Part shown: positions 25,802-35,537 of the stretch, one piece after another
How the letters are laid out: the number at the start of each line of letters is the position of its first letter
Position numbering within the stretch: position 1 is the first letter of the stretch
Assembly: GCF_001428825.1 (NCBI RefSeq)
Contig: NZ_LMIT01000002.1
Location: 62,001 to 126,000, forward strand
DNA length: 64,000 nt
Source: Nocardioides sp. Root240
Lineage (GTDB): Bacteria; Actinomycetota; Actinomycetes; Propionibacteriales; Nocardioidaceae
Direction: 5' to 3'
Notes under the pieces: model-generated
The model's database searches: none
What the model was told of the DNA's origin: nothing
Seen by the model: only the letters and a program-made list of their open reading frames with translations
Translations under genes and position numbers: made by a program

Positions 25802-26476
25802 TCAGGCGAAGGGCAGCGGCTCGGGGGAGAGGCTGACCGCGCGCGCTCGCGCCGCGGTCAGCCCGCGCCGGTGGTGCTGGCGGCAGAGCACCTCGTAGGC
25901 CACCTCGACGTCGTCGTCGGGAGCCGAGACCGGCTCGTTGTCGACGTCGCCGACCACGATCACCTCGCCCTCGGTCACCATCACGCCGTTCTCGGTGCGG
26001 GCGTTGTGGGTGGCCCGCTTGCCGCACCAGCACAGCGCCTCGACCTGCAGCACCTCGGTGCGGTCGGCCAGCTCCACGAGCCGGGCCGCGCCGGGGAAGA
26101 GGCGGGTGCGGAAGTCGGTGAGGATGCCGAAGCAGAAGACGTCGATCTGCAGCTCGTCGACCACCTTCGCCAGCTGGTCGACCTGCGCCGGGGTGTAGAA
26201 CTGCGCCTCGTCGCAGATGAAGTAGTCGATCCGCGCGCCCTGGGTGAGCGCATCGACGGTGTAGCGCCAGAAGTCGAAGTCCGGCTCGACCTCCTCGGCG
26301 AGCGCGGTCAGGCCCAGCCGGGACGACACGATGGCGACGCCCGCGCGGTCGTGCGAGGTGAACAGCCGGCCGACCCGGCCGCGGGCGGCGTGGTTGTGGT
26401 TGGTCTGCAGGGCGAGCGTCGACTTGCCGGCGTCCATGGTCCCGGTTCGGAAGGTCAGCTCGGCCACGGGCGGCAT
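25802..26476 (-). CDS. tdk: Thymidine kinase, type II
   Basis: A 224-residue thymidine kinase that phosphorylates thymidine in the salvage pathway. The P-loop reads GTMDAGKST (about residues 12-20), and DEAQF holds the Walker B/catalytic region. The zinc-binding lasso has Cys pairs CWCGKRATHNAR and the late CRQH. The ATG at 26476 starts the conserved domain at once. Convergent with the membrane protein gene (1-base gap) and divergent from the transglycosylase-like gene. Confidence 0.96.
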   Translation of the reverse strand: MPPVAELTFRTGTMDAGKSTLALQTNHNHAARGRVGRLFTSHDRAGVAIVSSRLGLTALAEEVEPDFDFWRYTVDALTQGARIDYFICDEAQFYTPAQVDQLAKVVDELQIDVFCFGILTDFRTRLFPGAARLVELADRTEVLQVEALCWCGKRATHNARTENGVMVTEGEVIVVGDVDNEPVSAPDDDVEVAYEVLCRQHHRRGLTAARARAVSLSPEPLPFA

Positions 26477-26588
26477 CCTCTCATCCCACGGATCCGATGG
26501 TGAACGCACCGTGTGAGCGTGGGGAACGGCTCGACAACTCTGCCGGAGTCCGTGGATCTGGCCATTCGGCTGCGGAAGGGTGGGGTTC

Positions 26589-26604
26589 GGGCAAAGACTT
26601 GCCC
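26589..26604 (+). repeat. Short hairpin in the leader of the transglycosylase-like gene
   Basis: GGGCAA (26589-26594) and TTGCCC (26599-26604) form a perfect 6-bp stem with a 4-base loop, 32 bases before the start codon. A run of four T follows at 26611-26614. This could be a leader hairpin, operator or weak attenuator. It is too short to name a riboswitch. Confidence 0.3.
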
Positions 26605-26635
26605 TTGTCCGTTTTCTCACAGAAGGGCCGGTGGT

Positions 26636-27994
26636 ATGGGGGTCACCACCAACGAGGCCACCCGCGTCCTGTGGCGCACTCTCGGGGGAGTTGGCGTTGT
26701 CGCCGTGTCAGCCATCGCGCTGGCACTGGGCGGCGTCGGAGGGCAGGACGCCCCCGAGGCCACCAAGGACACGAGCGCCCAGCCGGCGCCGACGGCCGAC
26801 GCGCCCGTTGCCGTGCCGGACGCCGAGCTGGCTGCGCCCGCGGCCGCTCCGAACGCCGTCGTCGTCGATACGTCGGCGCTGCGCGCACCGGTCGGTGCCG
26901 CGGCCCACTACGACGGCGCGATCGTCGACGCACCGGCGACTGCCGTGGTCGCCTACCAGCGCGCCGCCGCGATCATCGACGGCGCCGCCGCCGACTGCCA
27001 CCTCGACTGGATGGTGCTCGCCGCCCTCGGCCGGATCGAGTCCGACCACGGACGCGGTGCGGACGACACCCACGAGACCACCGCCGACGGCGTCGTGGAG
27101 CCGGCCCTGGTCGGCATGCCCCAGGACGGCCGTGACGGCCGCAACAAGGTCAGCGACACCGACGGCGGCAAGCTCGACCGCAACGCCCGCTGGGACGCGC
27201 CGGTCGGACCGCTCGGCCTGCTGCCCACCACCTGGTCCTCGGTCGCGGTCGACGCCGACGGCGACGGCGCCCGCAACCCGCAGGACCTCGACGACGCGGC
27301 ACTCGGCACCAGCGTGCTGCTGTGCGCCGACGGCGCCGACCTGTCGGACCCGGCCGCGCTGCGCAAGGCGCTCGCGTCGTACAACACCTCGGAGGGCTTC
27401 GCCGACACCGTGCTGGCCCTCGTCGCGCGGTACGCCGAGGAGATCGCCAGCGTCCCGGCGAGCTCGCCGCTCGTGATCGGCCCGATCGGCGACCCGTTCG
27501 TACTCTGCGACTGCGACGACGACCTCGCCGTCGCTCTCGGACGGGTGCGGGCCTCGATCCGCCGCAACGGCGGACACCTGCCGGCGCCCAGCGGCACCCT
27601 GCCCGACCTCGACGGGCCCTACACGCCGACGCCGGACCCGACCCCGGACCCGACCCCGGACCCGACCCCGGACCCGACGCCGACCCCGGACCCGACGCCG
27701 ACCCCGGACCCCACTCCTGAGCCGACGCCGGACCCGACCCCGGACCCCACTCCCGAGCCGACGCCCGAGCCGACGCCCGACCCGACCCCGGACCCGTCGA
27801 CCGAGCCCGAGCCCACACCGCAGCCGGAGCCGACGCCCGCGCCGACCTCCGACCCGATCCCGGACCCGGGGCCGGCGGAGCGGTCGGTCGACCCGGCCCC
27901 GGCCCCGACCTCGGAGCCCGCCACGGACCCGGCTCCCGAGCCCGCCGGTGACGCCACGAAACCTCAGGAGCCCGTCGCTACAGTGCCCGAGTGA
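26636..27994 (+). CDS. Lytic-transglycosylase-like secreted protein with Pro-Asp-Thr repeat tail
   Basis: A 452-residue protein from the ATG at 26636. An N-terminal signal/anchor (TLGGVGVVAVSAIALALGGVGG, about residues 15-36) and an Ala/Pro-rich linker lead to a lysozyme-like domain. This holds the candidate catalytic Glu in LAALGRIESDHGRG and the later LGLLPTTW and ALASYNTSEGF blocks. From about residue 329 the chain becomes a low-complexity (DPTP)n/(EPTP)n tail. It probably acts on peptidoglycan outside the membrane, with the tail as a wall-spanning spacer; this is inferred. An in-frame GTG at 26513 is less likely as start, since it would hide the signal sequence. Confidence 0.85.
   Translation: MGVTTNEATRVLWRTLGGVGVVAVSAIALALGGVGGQDAPEATKDTSAQPAPTADAPVAVPDAELAAPAAAPNAVVVDTSALRAPVGAAAHYDGAIVDAPATAVVAYQRAAAIIDGAAADCHLDWMVLAALGRIESDHGRGADDTHETTADGVVEPALVGMPQDGRDGRNKVSDTDGGKLDRNARWDAPVGPLGLLPTTWSSVAVDADGDGARNPQDLDDAALGTSVLLCADGADLSDPAALRKALASYNTSEGFADTVLALVARYAEEIASVPASSPLVIGPIGDPFVLCDCDDDLAVALGRVRASIRRNGGHLPAPSGTLPDLDGPYTPTPDPTPDPTPDPTPDPTPTPDPTPTPDPTPEPTPDPTPDPTPEPTPEPTPDPTPDPSTEPEPTPQPEPTPAPTSDPIPDPGPAERSVDPAPAPTSEPATDPAPEPAGDATKPQEPVATVPE
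27623..27867 (+). repeat. Tandem repeat encoding Pro-Thr-Pro-Asp units
   Basis: About 20 imperfect 12-base units of the type CCGGACCCGACC encode (DPTP)n with Glu-for-Asp and longer TPTPDP variants. The first half is nearly identical unit to unit, so the number of copies may vary by slippage. It is a coding repeat, not a CRISPR array. Confidence 0.9.
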
Positions 27995-30018
27995 CCACGG
28001 AAGCCCTGCTCGGGACCAGCGACCTGCCCCACCAGCTGCCGCGCTTCGCCGACATCGGCGACGACGACTACGCGCCTGCGCTCGAGGCCGCGATGGCCGA
28101 GCAGCTGGCCGCGATCGCCGCGATCACCGCCGACCCCGCGCCGCCGACCTTCGACAACACCCTGGTGCCGCTCGAGCGCAGCGGCACGGCGCTGACCCGC
28201 GTGCTGCGGGTGTTCGGCAACAAGGCCGGTGCCGACGCGAACCCCACGATCGACGCCGTCCGCGCGGAGTTCGCGCCCCGGCTCGCCGCCCACTCCGACG
28301 CGATCCTCCTCGACCCGGCGCTGTGGCTGCGGATCCAGGCGGTCGACGAGCAGCGAGCGTCGCTGGAGCCGGAGGCGGCGTACCTCGTCGAGCGGTATGT
28401 CACCGAGCTGCGCCTCGCCGGCGCGGCCCTGGGTGAGGAGGAGAAGGCCCGGCTGCGGGCGTTGAACGAGGAGATCTCCAGCAAGGAGACAGCCTTCGAG
28501 CTCGCGCTGCAGGCCGACAGCAACGACCTCGCGGTCGTGGTCGAGGACCCGGCCGAGCTCGCCGGCCTGACGCCGGGCGAGGTGTCGGCGGCCGCCGCCG
28601 CGGCCTCCGCGCGCGGCCTCGACGGCACGTACCTCCTCACGCTGGTGCTCCCGACCGCCCACCCCCACCTGGCCTCGCTCACCGACCGCGCCGTTCGGGA
28701 GCGGCTCTCCGTCGCCCAGCGCTCGCGTGGCAGCCGCGGCGGCGACCACGACACCCGCGCCCTGGCGCTGGCCATCCTGCGGCTGCGCGCCGAGCGCGCC
28801 CGGCTGCTCGGCTTCGACAACCACGCCGCGGTCGTGACCGCCGACAACACCGCCGGTACGCCGGCCGCGGTCCGCTCGCTGCTGGAGCGCCTCGCCGTCC
28901 CCGCGGCCCGCAACGCCCGCCGCGAGCAGGAGGCGCTGTCCGCCCAGGCCGGGTTCGAGGTCGCGCCGTGGGACTGGCCCTACTACGCCGAGCAGGTCCG
29001 CGCGTCGGCGTACGACGTCGACCTGGCCGCGCTGCGCCCGTGGTTCGAGGCGGAGCGGGTGCTCCGCGACGGCGTCTTCTTCGCGGCCGAGCGGCTCTAC
29101 GGACTCACCTTCGTCGAGCGCACCGACCTCGACGGCTACCACCCCGACGTGCGTGTCTTCGAGGTCAGCCGCGACGGTGCGTCGATCGGGCTGTACCTGC
29201 TCGACCTCTACACCCGCGACTCCAAGCGCGGCGGGGCGTGGATGAGCAGCTTCGTCACGCAGTCCACACTGCTCGGCGACGAGTCGGCGGTCGTGGTCAA
29301 CAACCTCAACGTCCCCAAGCCGGCGGCGGGTGAGGCGACGCTCCTGACCTGGGACGAGACCCGCACGCTGTTCCACGAGTTCGGCCACGCCCTGCACGGC
29401 CTGCTGGCGCGGGCGACGTACCCGAAGTTCGCGGGGACGGCCGTGTTCCGTGACTTCGTGGAGTACCCCTCGCAGGTCAACGAGATGTGGATCCTGTGGC
29501 CCGAGGTGCTGGCCAACTACGCGCGCCACCACGAGACCGGGGAGCCGATCCCGGCCGAGGTCGTCGAGCGGCTGCGTGCGGCGGAGACCTTCAACGAGGG
29601 CTTCGCGACGAGCGAGTACCTCGCCGCCGCCCTCGTGGACCTGGCCTGGCACGAGCTCGCCCCCGAGGAGGTCCCCTCCGACGTGGCGGACGTGCCCGCC
29701 TTCGAGAGCGCCGCCCTCGCGGCGGTGGGCCTCGACAACCCGGCCGTTCCGCCGCGCTACTCCACGCCGTACTTCGCCCACAGCTTCAGCTCCGGCTACG
29801 CCTCGGCCTACTACTCCTACATCTGGAGCGAGGTCCTCGACGCCGACACCGTCGCGTGGTTCCGCGAGAACGGCGGACTCACCCGCGAGAACGGCGAGCA
29901 GTACCTCCAGCACGTGATCGGCATCGGCGGTACGCGCGACCCGCTGGCGTCGTACCTCGAGTGGCGGGGGCGCCCGGCGCCGATCGAGCCGCTGCTCGAG
30001 CGCCGCGGGCTCGCCTGA
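27991..30018 (+). CDS. M3 family oligopeptidase (peptidyl-dipeptidase Dcp type)
   Basis: A 675-residue zinc metallopeptidase. The HEFGH motif is at residues 462-466 within TLFHEFGHALHGL. The third ligand region is FVEYPSQVNEMW about 25-30 residues later. The C-terminal TPYFAHSFSSGYASAYYSY stretch is typical of Dcp and thimet-like oligopeptidases. There is no signal peptide, so it acts in the cytosol on short peptides. It starts with GTG overlapping the stop of the transglycosylase-like gene (GTGA) and is probably co-translated. Confidence 0.95.
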   Translation: MTTEALLGTSDLPHQLPRFADIGDDDYAPALEAAMAEQLAAIAAITADPAPPTFDNTLVPLERSGTALTRVLRVFGNKAGADANPTIDAVRAEFAPRLAAHSDAILLDPALWLRIQAVDEQRASLEPEAAYLVERYVTELRLAGAALGEEEKARLRALNEEISSKETAFELALQADSNDLAVVVEDPAELAGLTPGEVSAAAAAASARGLDGTYLLTLVLPTAHPHLASLTDRAVRERLSVAQRSRGSRGGDHDTRALALAILRLRAERARLLGFDNHAAVVTADNTAGTPAAVRSLLERLAVPAARNARREQEALSAQAGFEVAPWDWPYYAEQVRASAYDVDLAALRPWFEAERVLRDGVFFAAERLYGLTFVERTDLDGYHPDVRVFEVSRDGASIGLYLLDLYTRDSKRGGAWMSSFVTQSTLLGDESAVVVNNLNVPKPAAGEATLLTWDETRTLFHEFGHALHGLLARATYPKFAGTAVFRDFVEYPSQVNEMWILWPEVLANYARHHETGEPIPAEVVERLRAAETFNEGFATSEYLAAALVDLAWHELAPEEVPSDVADVPAFESAALAAVGLDNPAVPPRYSTPYFAHSFSSGYASAYYSYIWSEVLDADTVAWFRENGGLTRENGEQYLQHVIGIGGTRDPLASYLEWRGRPAPIEPLLERRGLA

Positions 30019-30025
30019 GCCCCTG

Positions 30026-31195
30026 TCAGGAGGCGGGCCGGACCCGCAGGATCTCGTCGTTCCCGTCGCCCTTGTCTGTGGTGACGAGCAGCGAGCCGTC
30101 GTTCAGGGCGGTGACGTCGCGCAACCGGCCGTGCGTGCCGCGGAGCTCGGCCGGCACGCGGGTCCAGCGCAGGCGGCCCGAGCTGTCGAAGCGGACGAAC
30201 ATCAGCCGCTGGTCCTTCAGGACGGCGACGGCGAGGGTGCCGGCGAGGTCGCCCCAGCCGCTGCCCTTCACGAAGTCGGCGCCCGAGGTGGCGATGGTCG
30301 GGTCGCCGGAGCGCCAGCGGGCGGCGAACTGGGTGCCGGGAAGGCGGGGATCGGTCATCGGGACCGACTCGTTGTAGCCGGGGACCGGGTTCCATCCGTA
30401 GTTGCGGCCCGCGCCGATCAGGTTGATCTCGTCGTCGCGGTAGGAACCGTGCTCGACCGACCAGACCGTGCCGTCGGCGCGCTGGGCCAGGCCCTGGACG
30501 TTGCGGTGGCCGTAGGACAGCACGTAGCGCCGGTTCGGGTAGGGACTGCGCGGCCAGGGGTTGCCCGCCGAGGGCCTGCCGGTGAAGCGACCCATGCGGA
30601 GCACCTTGCCGCCCAGCGAGCGGAGGTTCTGCGGGTTCGTGCCGTGGGCGGCGTCGCCGGTCCCGACCAGGAGGGCTCCGTTGCGGGTGATCAGCAGGCG
30701 GCAGCCGCCGTGGCGGCCGATGCTGTTCGAGGGAAGCCCGGCCTTGAGGGTGTGGCGGAAGGTCGCGCGGGTGAGGCCGGTGTCGAGGGTCCACGCGATC
30801 ACGCGGATGTCGTGGCCGGACGTCGTCCGCCAGCCGGAGCAGGTGTAGATGCGCCGGTTGGCCGCGAACTCGGGGTCGACCGCGAGGCCGAGCAGGCCGG
30901 TCTCGCCCTGCGCCCACACCTGGCTGCTGGGGAAGGCGATGTTGCGCTTGCTGCCACTGGTCGGGTTCACCAGCGTCAACGTCCGCCGCTCGCGCTGGGT
31001 CACCAGCAGCTGCCCGGACGGCAGCGGCTGCACCTCCCACGGATGGTCCAGGCCGGTCGCCACGACGTCGACGTCGAGCGCGGGTACGACGCGCTGCGCG
31101 TCGGCCGGGCCGGGCTCGGCGCTGCCCGCACAGGCAGCGCCGAGCAACGACCCGACGAGGACGACCACGGACAGGACGGCGAGACGGACCCTCAT
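30026..31195 (-). CDS. PQQ-dependent-type sugar dehydrogenase lipoprotein
   Basis: A 389-residue exported beta-propeller of the glucose/sorbosone dehydrogenase (GdhB, YliI) family. The signal peptide ends at LGAAC, with Cys22 as probable lipidation site, although Gly at -3 is not ideal. Family blocks are DHPWEVQPLPSGQLLVTQR, ETGLLGLAVDPEF, GRHGGCRLLITRNGALLVGTGD and GHRNVQGLA. It likely oxidises an aldose outside the membrane using PQQ, though no PQQ biosynthesis gene is in the window. It follows panB's neighbour region on the minus strand by 26 bases. Confidence 0.88.
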   Translation of the reverse strand: MRVRLAVLSVVVLVGSLLGAACAGSAEPGPADAQRVVPALDVDVVATGLDHPWEVQPLPSGQLLVTQRERRTLTLVNPTSGSKRNIAFPSSQVWAQGETGLLGLAVDPEFAANRRIYTCSGWRTTSGHDIRVIAWTLDTGLTRATFRHTLKAGLPSNSIGRHGGCRLLITRNGALLVGTGDAAHGTNPQNLRSLGGKVLRMGRFTGRPSAGNPWPRSPYPNRRYVLSYGHRNVQGLAQRADGTVWSVEHGSYRDDEINLIGAGRNYGWNPVPGYNESVPMTDPRLPGTQFAARWRSGDPTIATSGADFVKGSGWGDLAGTLAVAVLKDQRLMFVRFDSSGRLRWTRVPAELRGTHGRLRDVTALNDGSLLVTTDKGDGNDEILRVRPAS

Positions 31196-31197
31196 GG

Positions 31198-31214
31198 TCC
31201 GACGGTACGTCGGA
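31198..31214. repeat. Hairpin between panB and the dehydrogenase gene
   Basis: TCCGACG (31198-31204) and CGTCGGA (31208-31214) are perfect arms around GTA. It starts 3 bases upstream of the lipoprotein ATG and ends 8 bases past the panB stop. It could be a processing site, or an operator or translation block for the lipoprotein gene. Confidence 0.35.
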
Positions 31215-31221
31215 TCCGGTG

Positions 31222-32088
31222 TCAGAAGGTGTGTTCCGGAGCGGGGAAGCTCTGGTCCTTGACCTCGGAGTCGTAGGCACGGGCTGCGTCGAGCAGGACC
31301 GAGCGCAGGTCGGCGTACTGCTTGACGAAGCGCGGGAGCTTGCCGGTCCGCAGGCCGAAGGCGTCCTGCCAGACGAGGACCTGGCCGTCGCACTGGTTGC
31401 CGGCGCCGATGCCGATCGTCGGGATGTCGAGCTTGGCGGTGACCTCGGCGGCGACGTCGCCGGGGACCATCTCCATCACGACGGCGAAGGCGCCGGCCTC
31501 CTGGACGGCGAGCGCGTCGCGGAGCACCCGGTCGGCGGCGGCGCCGCGGCCCTGGACGCGGTAGCCGCCGAGCGCGTGCTCGGACTGCGGGGTGAAGCCG
31601 ATGTGCGCCATCACGGGGATGCCGCCGCGCGTCATCAACTCGATCTGCGGCGCCATCTCGACCCCGCCCTCGAGCTTCACGCAGTGCGCGCCGCCCTCCT
31701 TCATGAACCGGACGGCGGTCAGGTAGCCCTGCTCCGGGGAGGCCTGGTAGCTGCCGAAGGGCAGGTCGCCGACCACGAGCGCGCGCGAGACCGAGCGGCT
31801 CACGGCGCGGGTCAGGGGGAGCAGCTCGTCGACCGTGACCGGGATCGACGTGCTGTTGCCGAGGACGTTGTTCGAGGCGCTGTCGCCGACGAGGAGGACC
31901 TCGATGCCGGCCTCGTCGAAGATGCCGGCGGTCAGCTGGTCGTAGCTGGTGAGCATCGAGAAGCGCTCGCCGCGCTCCTTCATCTCGCGCAGGTGGTGCG
32001 TGCGGATCCGCCGGACAGGGGCGGGCGTCGCGGGCGCGGCCGGCGCGCCGCCGTAGGGCGCGGTCTCTTCGGGGGTGCTGCTGCTCAT
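31222..32088 (-). CDS. panB: 3-methyl-2-oxobutanoate hydroxymethyltransferase
   Basis: A 288-residue PanB. It transfers a hydroxymethyl group from methylene-tetrahydrofolate to 2-oxoisovalerate to give ketopantoate, the first step to pantothenate and CoA. Diagnostic blocks: [29 protein letters not shown] (metal-binding Asp), [37 protein letters not shown] and [22 protein letters not shown] 20-residue Pro/Ala-rich leader precedes the domain. No panC or panD is nearby. Confidence 0.97.
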   Translation of the reverse strand: MSSSTPEETAPYGGAPAAPATPAPVRRIRTHHLREMKERGERFSMLTSYDQLTAGIFDEAGIEVLLVGDSASNNVLGNSTSIPVTVDELLPLTRAVSRSVSRALVVGDLPFGSYQASPEQGYLTAVRFMKEGGAHCVKLEGGVEMAPQIELMTRGGIPVMAHIGFTPQSEHALGGYRVQGRGAAADRVLRDALAVQEAGAFAVVMEMVPGDVAAEVTAKLDIPTIGIGAGNQCDGQVLVWQDAFGLRTGKLPRFVKQYADLRSVLLDAARAYDSEVKDQSFPAPEHTF

Positions 32089-32118
32089 CGTCGAGCTCCG
32101 TTCATTCGTGACTCGCGG

Positions 32119-32132
32119 CCCGCAGCTGCGGG
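32119..32132. promoter_or_regulatory. 14-bp perfect palindrome upstream of panB
   Basis: CCCGCAGCTGCGGG lies 30 bases before the panB start codon, in the 110-base gap between panB and the VOC gene. It may be an operator for panB or a hairpin ending the VOC transcript. No matching regulator is known here. Confidence 0.4.
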
Positions 32133-32198
32133 TCCACGTTCGTGAAGGACAACGACGAGGCTAGTCCCGCCGAAGGCGTGCGCGCCCTGTGTGCTCGG

Positions 32199-32663
32199 TC
32201 ACCCTTCGCCCGGCCGCGGGACGGCGGCGTCGGCCGCCGCCTCGAGCTCGGCCACCACGATCCGGCGCATCCCCAGCATCGCCCGGCTGGCCGCCTCGGC
32301 CCGGGCGGGGTCCGGGTCGGTCATCAGCTCGTGCAGCCGGGTCGGGACGATCTGCCACGACAGGCCGAACCGGTCCCGCAGCCACCCGCAGACCGATTCC
32401 TGGCCACCGTCGGCGAGCGAGTCCCAGTAGTAGTCGACCTCGGTCTGGTCCCGGCAGGTCACCGAGAAGGACACCGCCTCCGTGAACGGGTACGACGGCC
32501 CGCCGTTGATGCCGCGGAAGGTGATCCCGTCGAGGGTGAACTCCCCGGCCAGCGGGCCCAGGTGGGTGATCGAGGAGTTCGGGAAGATGCCGGTGTAGAA
32601 CCGCGCGGCCTCCTCCAGCCGGTCGTCGAACCACAGGCACGGCTGGATGTGGGTGATGCTCAT
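32199..32663 (-). CDS. VOC superfamily PhnB-like protein
   Basis: A 154-residue vicinal-oxygen-chelate fold protein of the PhnB/3-demethylubiquinone methyltransferase-like group. It starts MSITHIQPCLWFDDRLEEA, then AARFYTGIFPNSS, GINGGPSYPFTEAVSF and a C-terminal DRFGLSWQIVPTRL. These are typical of the PhnB-like family, which is mostly uncharacterised. Further in-frame starts lie upstream (to 32720), but the domain begins at 32663. Divergent from NAD+ synthetase. Confidence 0.88.
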   Translation of the reverse strand: MSITHIQPCLWFDDRLEEAARFYTGIFPNSSITHLGPLAGEFTLDGITFRGINGGPSYPFTEAVSFSVTCRDQTEVDYYWDSLADGGQESVCGWLRDRFGLSWQIVPTRLHELMTDPDPARAEAASRAMLGMRRIVVAELEAAADAAVPRPGEG

Positions 32664-32711
32664 GCAGGGGAGACCGGCGGCGTGCCCCGGAGTCATCGCG
32701 GCCCGTCTCCC

Positions 32712-32717
32712 TAGACT
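32712..32717 (+). promoter_or_regulatory. -10 element TAGACT of the NAD+ synthetase gene
   Basis: TAGACT is exactly 7 bases before the GTG at 32725, giving a leaderless mRNA and supporting that start. Confidence 0.5.
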
Positions 32718-32724
32718 CACCTTC

Positions 32725-34782
<2,058 letters not shown>

Positions 34783-34829
34783 CCGCCGGCGCCAGTCAGG
34801 TTTGAGGGGTGCCGGTGCGCGGCATCTAG

Positions 34830-34860
34830 GTGAGGGCTCGCCAGAAGGTCGAGCCCTCAC
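34830..34860 (+). terminator. Hairpin after nadE, or leader hairpin of the next gene
   Basis: An 11-bp perfect stem, GTGAGGGCTCG (34830-34840) with CGAGCCCTCAC (34850-34860), encloses a 9-base loop without a T-tract. It is 47 bases past the nadE stop and 44 bases before the next ATG. TTGAGG (34802-34807) with TCTAGG (34825-34830) at a 17-base spacing could be a promoter just before it, so a leader role is also possible. Confidence 0.5.
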
Positions 34861-34904
34861 CCACGCCAGCGCACTGGCGCCGACAAAGACAGGTCCCGGG
34901 ACCC

Positions 34905-35537
34905 ATGAACCAACCTCCCGCCGGCGCGCCCCCCTTCGGGCCGCCTCCGCCGCCGCCGCCGTTCGCGCCGCCTCCGCAGCGGTCCGGGAGCGGGCGCACC
35001 GTGCTCTGGCTCGTTGCGGGACTGGTGCTGGTCCTCGCCGTCATCGCCGCCCTCGCCTTCGTGGTGCTCGGCGACGACGAGGACGACGAGGACGACAAGA
35101 AGGCGGCGGGTGACGGCGGCGCCCGTACGGCGTCGTGCGAGAGCTACCAGACGCTGATCATGAGCTCGGAGGTCCAGGCTGCGGCCGGCTTCGATCCCGA
35201 CGAGCTGCAGTCGATGTACGACGCGGTGCTCGCCGACGTCGAGGACGACCAGGAATTCGCTGCGCTGGTCGAGGACGAGGCAGCCGCCGTCGTGCCGTAC
35301 TACCGGGCGCTCGCTGACTGGAAGCAGTCGGTGGAGGATGCGCTGAGCCGTGGTGAGTACCCCGAGACGACGGTGCCGGCCGAGATCACCGAGCAGCAGG
35401 GACAGCTGCAGAGCGCCCAGCGTGGGGTGCTCGAGGCGTGCAGCGACGTCTGGTCGAGCGGCGACGAGGGAGACGAGCCGATCCCCGAGATCACCGCTCC
35501 CACGTTGGAGACCCCGAGCTGGATGGACGAGCAGTGA
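34905..35537 (+). CDS. Proline-rich single-pass membrane protein
   Basis: A 210-residue protein. The cytosolic N-terminus is almost pure Pro/Gly/Phe/Ala (residues 1-25), followed by one TM helix (TVLWLVAGLVLVLAVIAALAFVVL, about 32-55). A strongly acidic stretch (DDEDDEDDKK) comes next, then an extracytoplasmic helical domain with two Cys (about residues 74 and 180). No family is recognised. Its stop overlaps the start of the membrane-anchored transglutaminase gene (TGATG), so the two are probably co-translated and may form a complex. Confidence 0.78.
   Translation: MNQPPAGAPPFGPPPPPPPFAPPPQRSGSGRTVLWLVAGLVLVLAVIAALAFVVLGDDEDDEDDKKAAGDGGARTASCESYQTLIMSSEVQAAAGFDPDELQSMYDAVLADVEDDQEFAALVEDEAAAVVPYYRALADWKQSVEDALSRGEYPETTVPAEITEQQGQLQSAQRGVLEACSDVWSSGDEGDEPIPEITAPTLETPSWMDEQ

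Noticed and set aside
26589..26614. A ydaO-type (c-di-AMP) riboswitch before the transglycosylase-like gene
   Set aside because: Only one short hairpin is present in the 159-base gap; the multi-helix core expected of that riboswitch cannot be built.
26513..26635. GTG 26513 as start of the transglycosylase-like protein
   Set aside because: It would add 41 non-conserved residues before the signal sequence; ATG 26636 places the signal at the N-terminus.
27623..27867. Direct repeats as a possible CRISPR array
   Set aside because: Units are 12 bases without unique spacers, lie in frame inside a gene, and no cas gene is present.
27619..27957. Minus-strand frame coding for repeated Gly-Ser-Gly-Val
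   Set aside because: It is only the complement of the DPTP coding repeat, with no gene around it.
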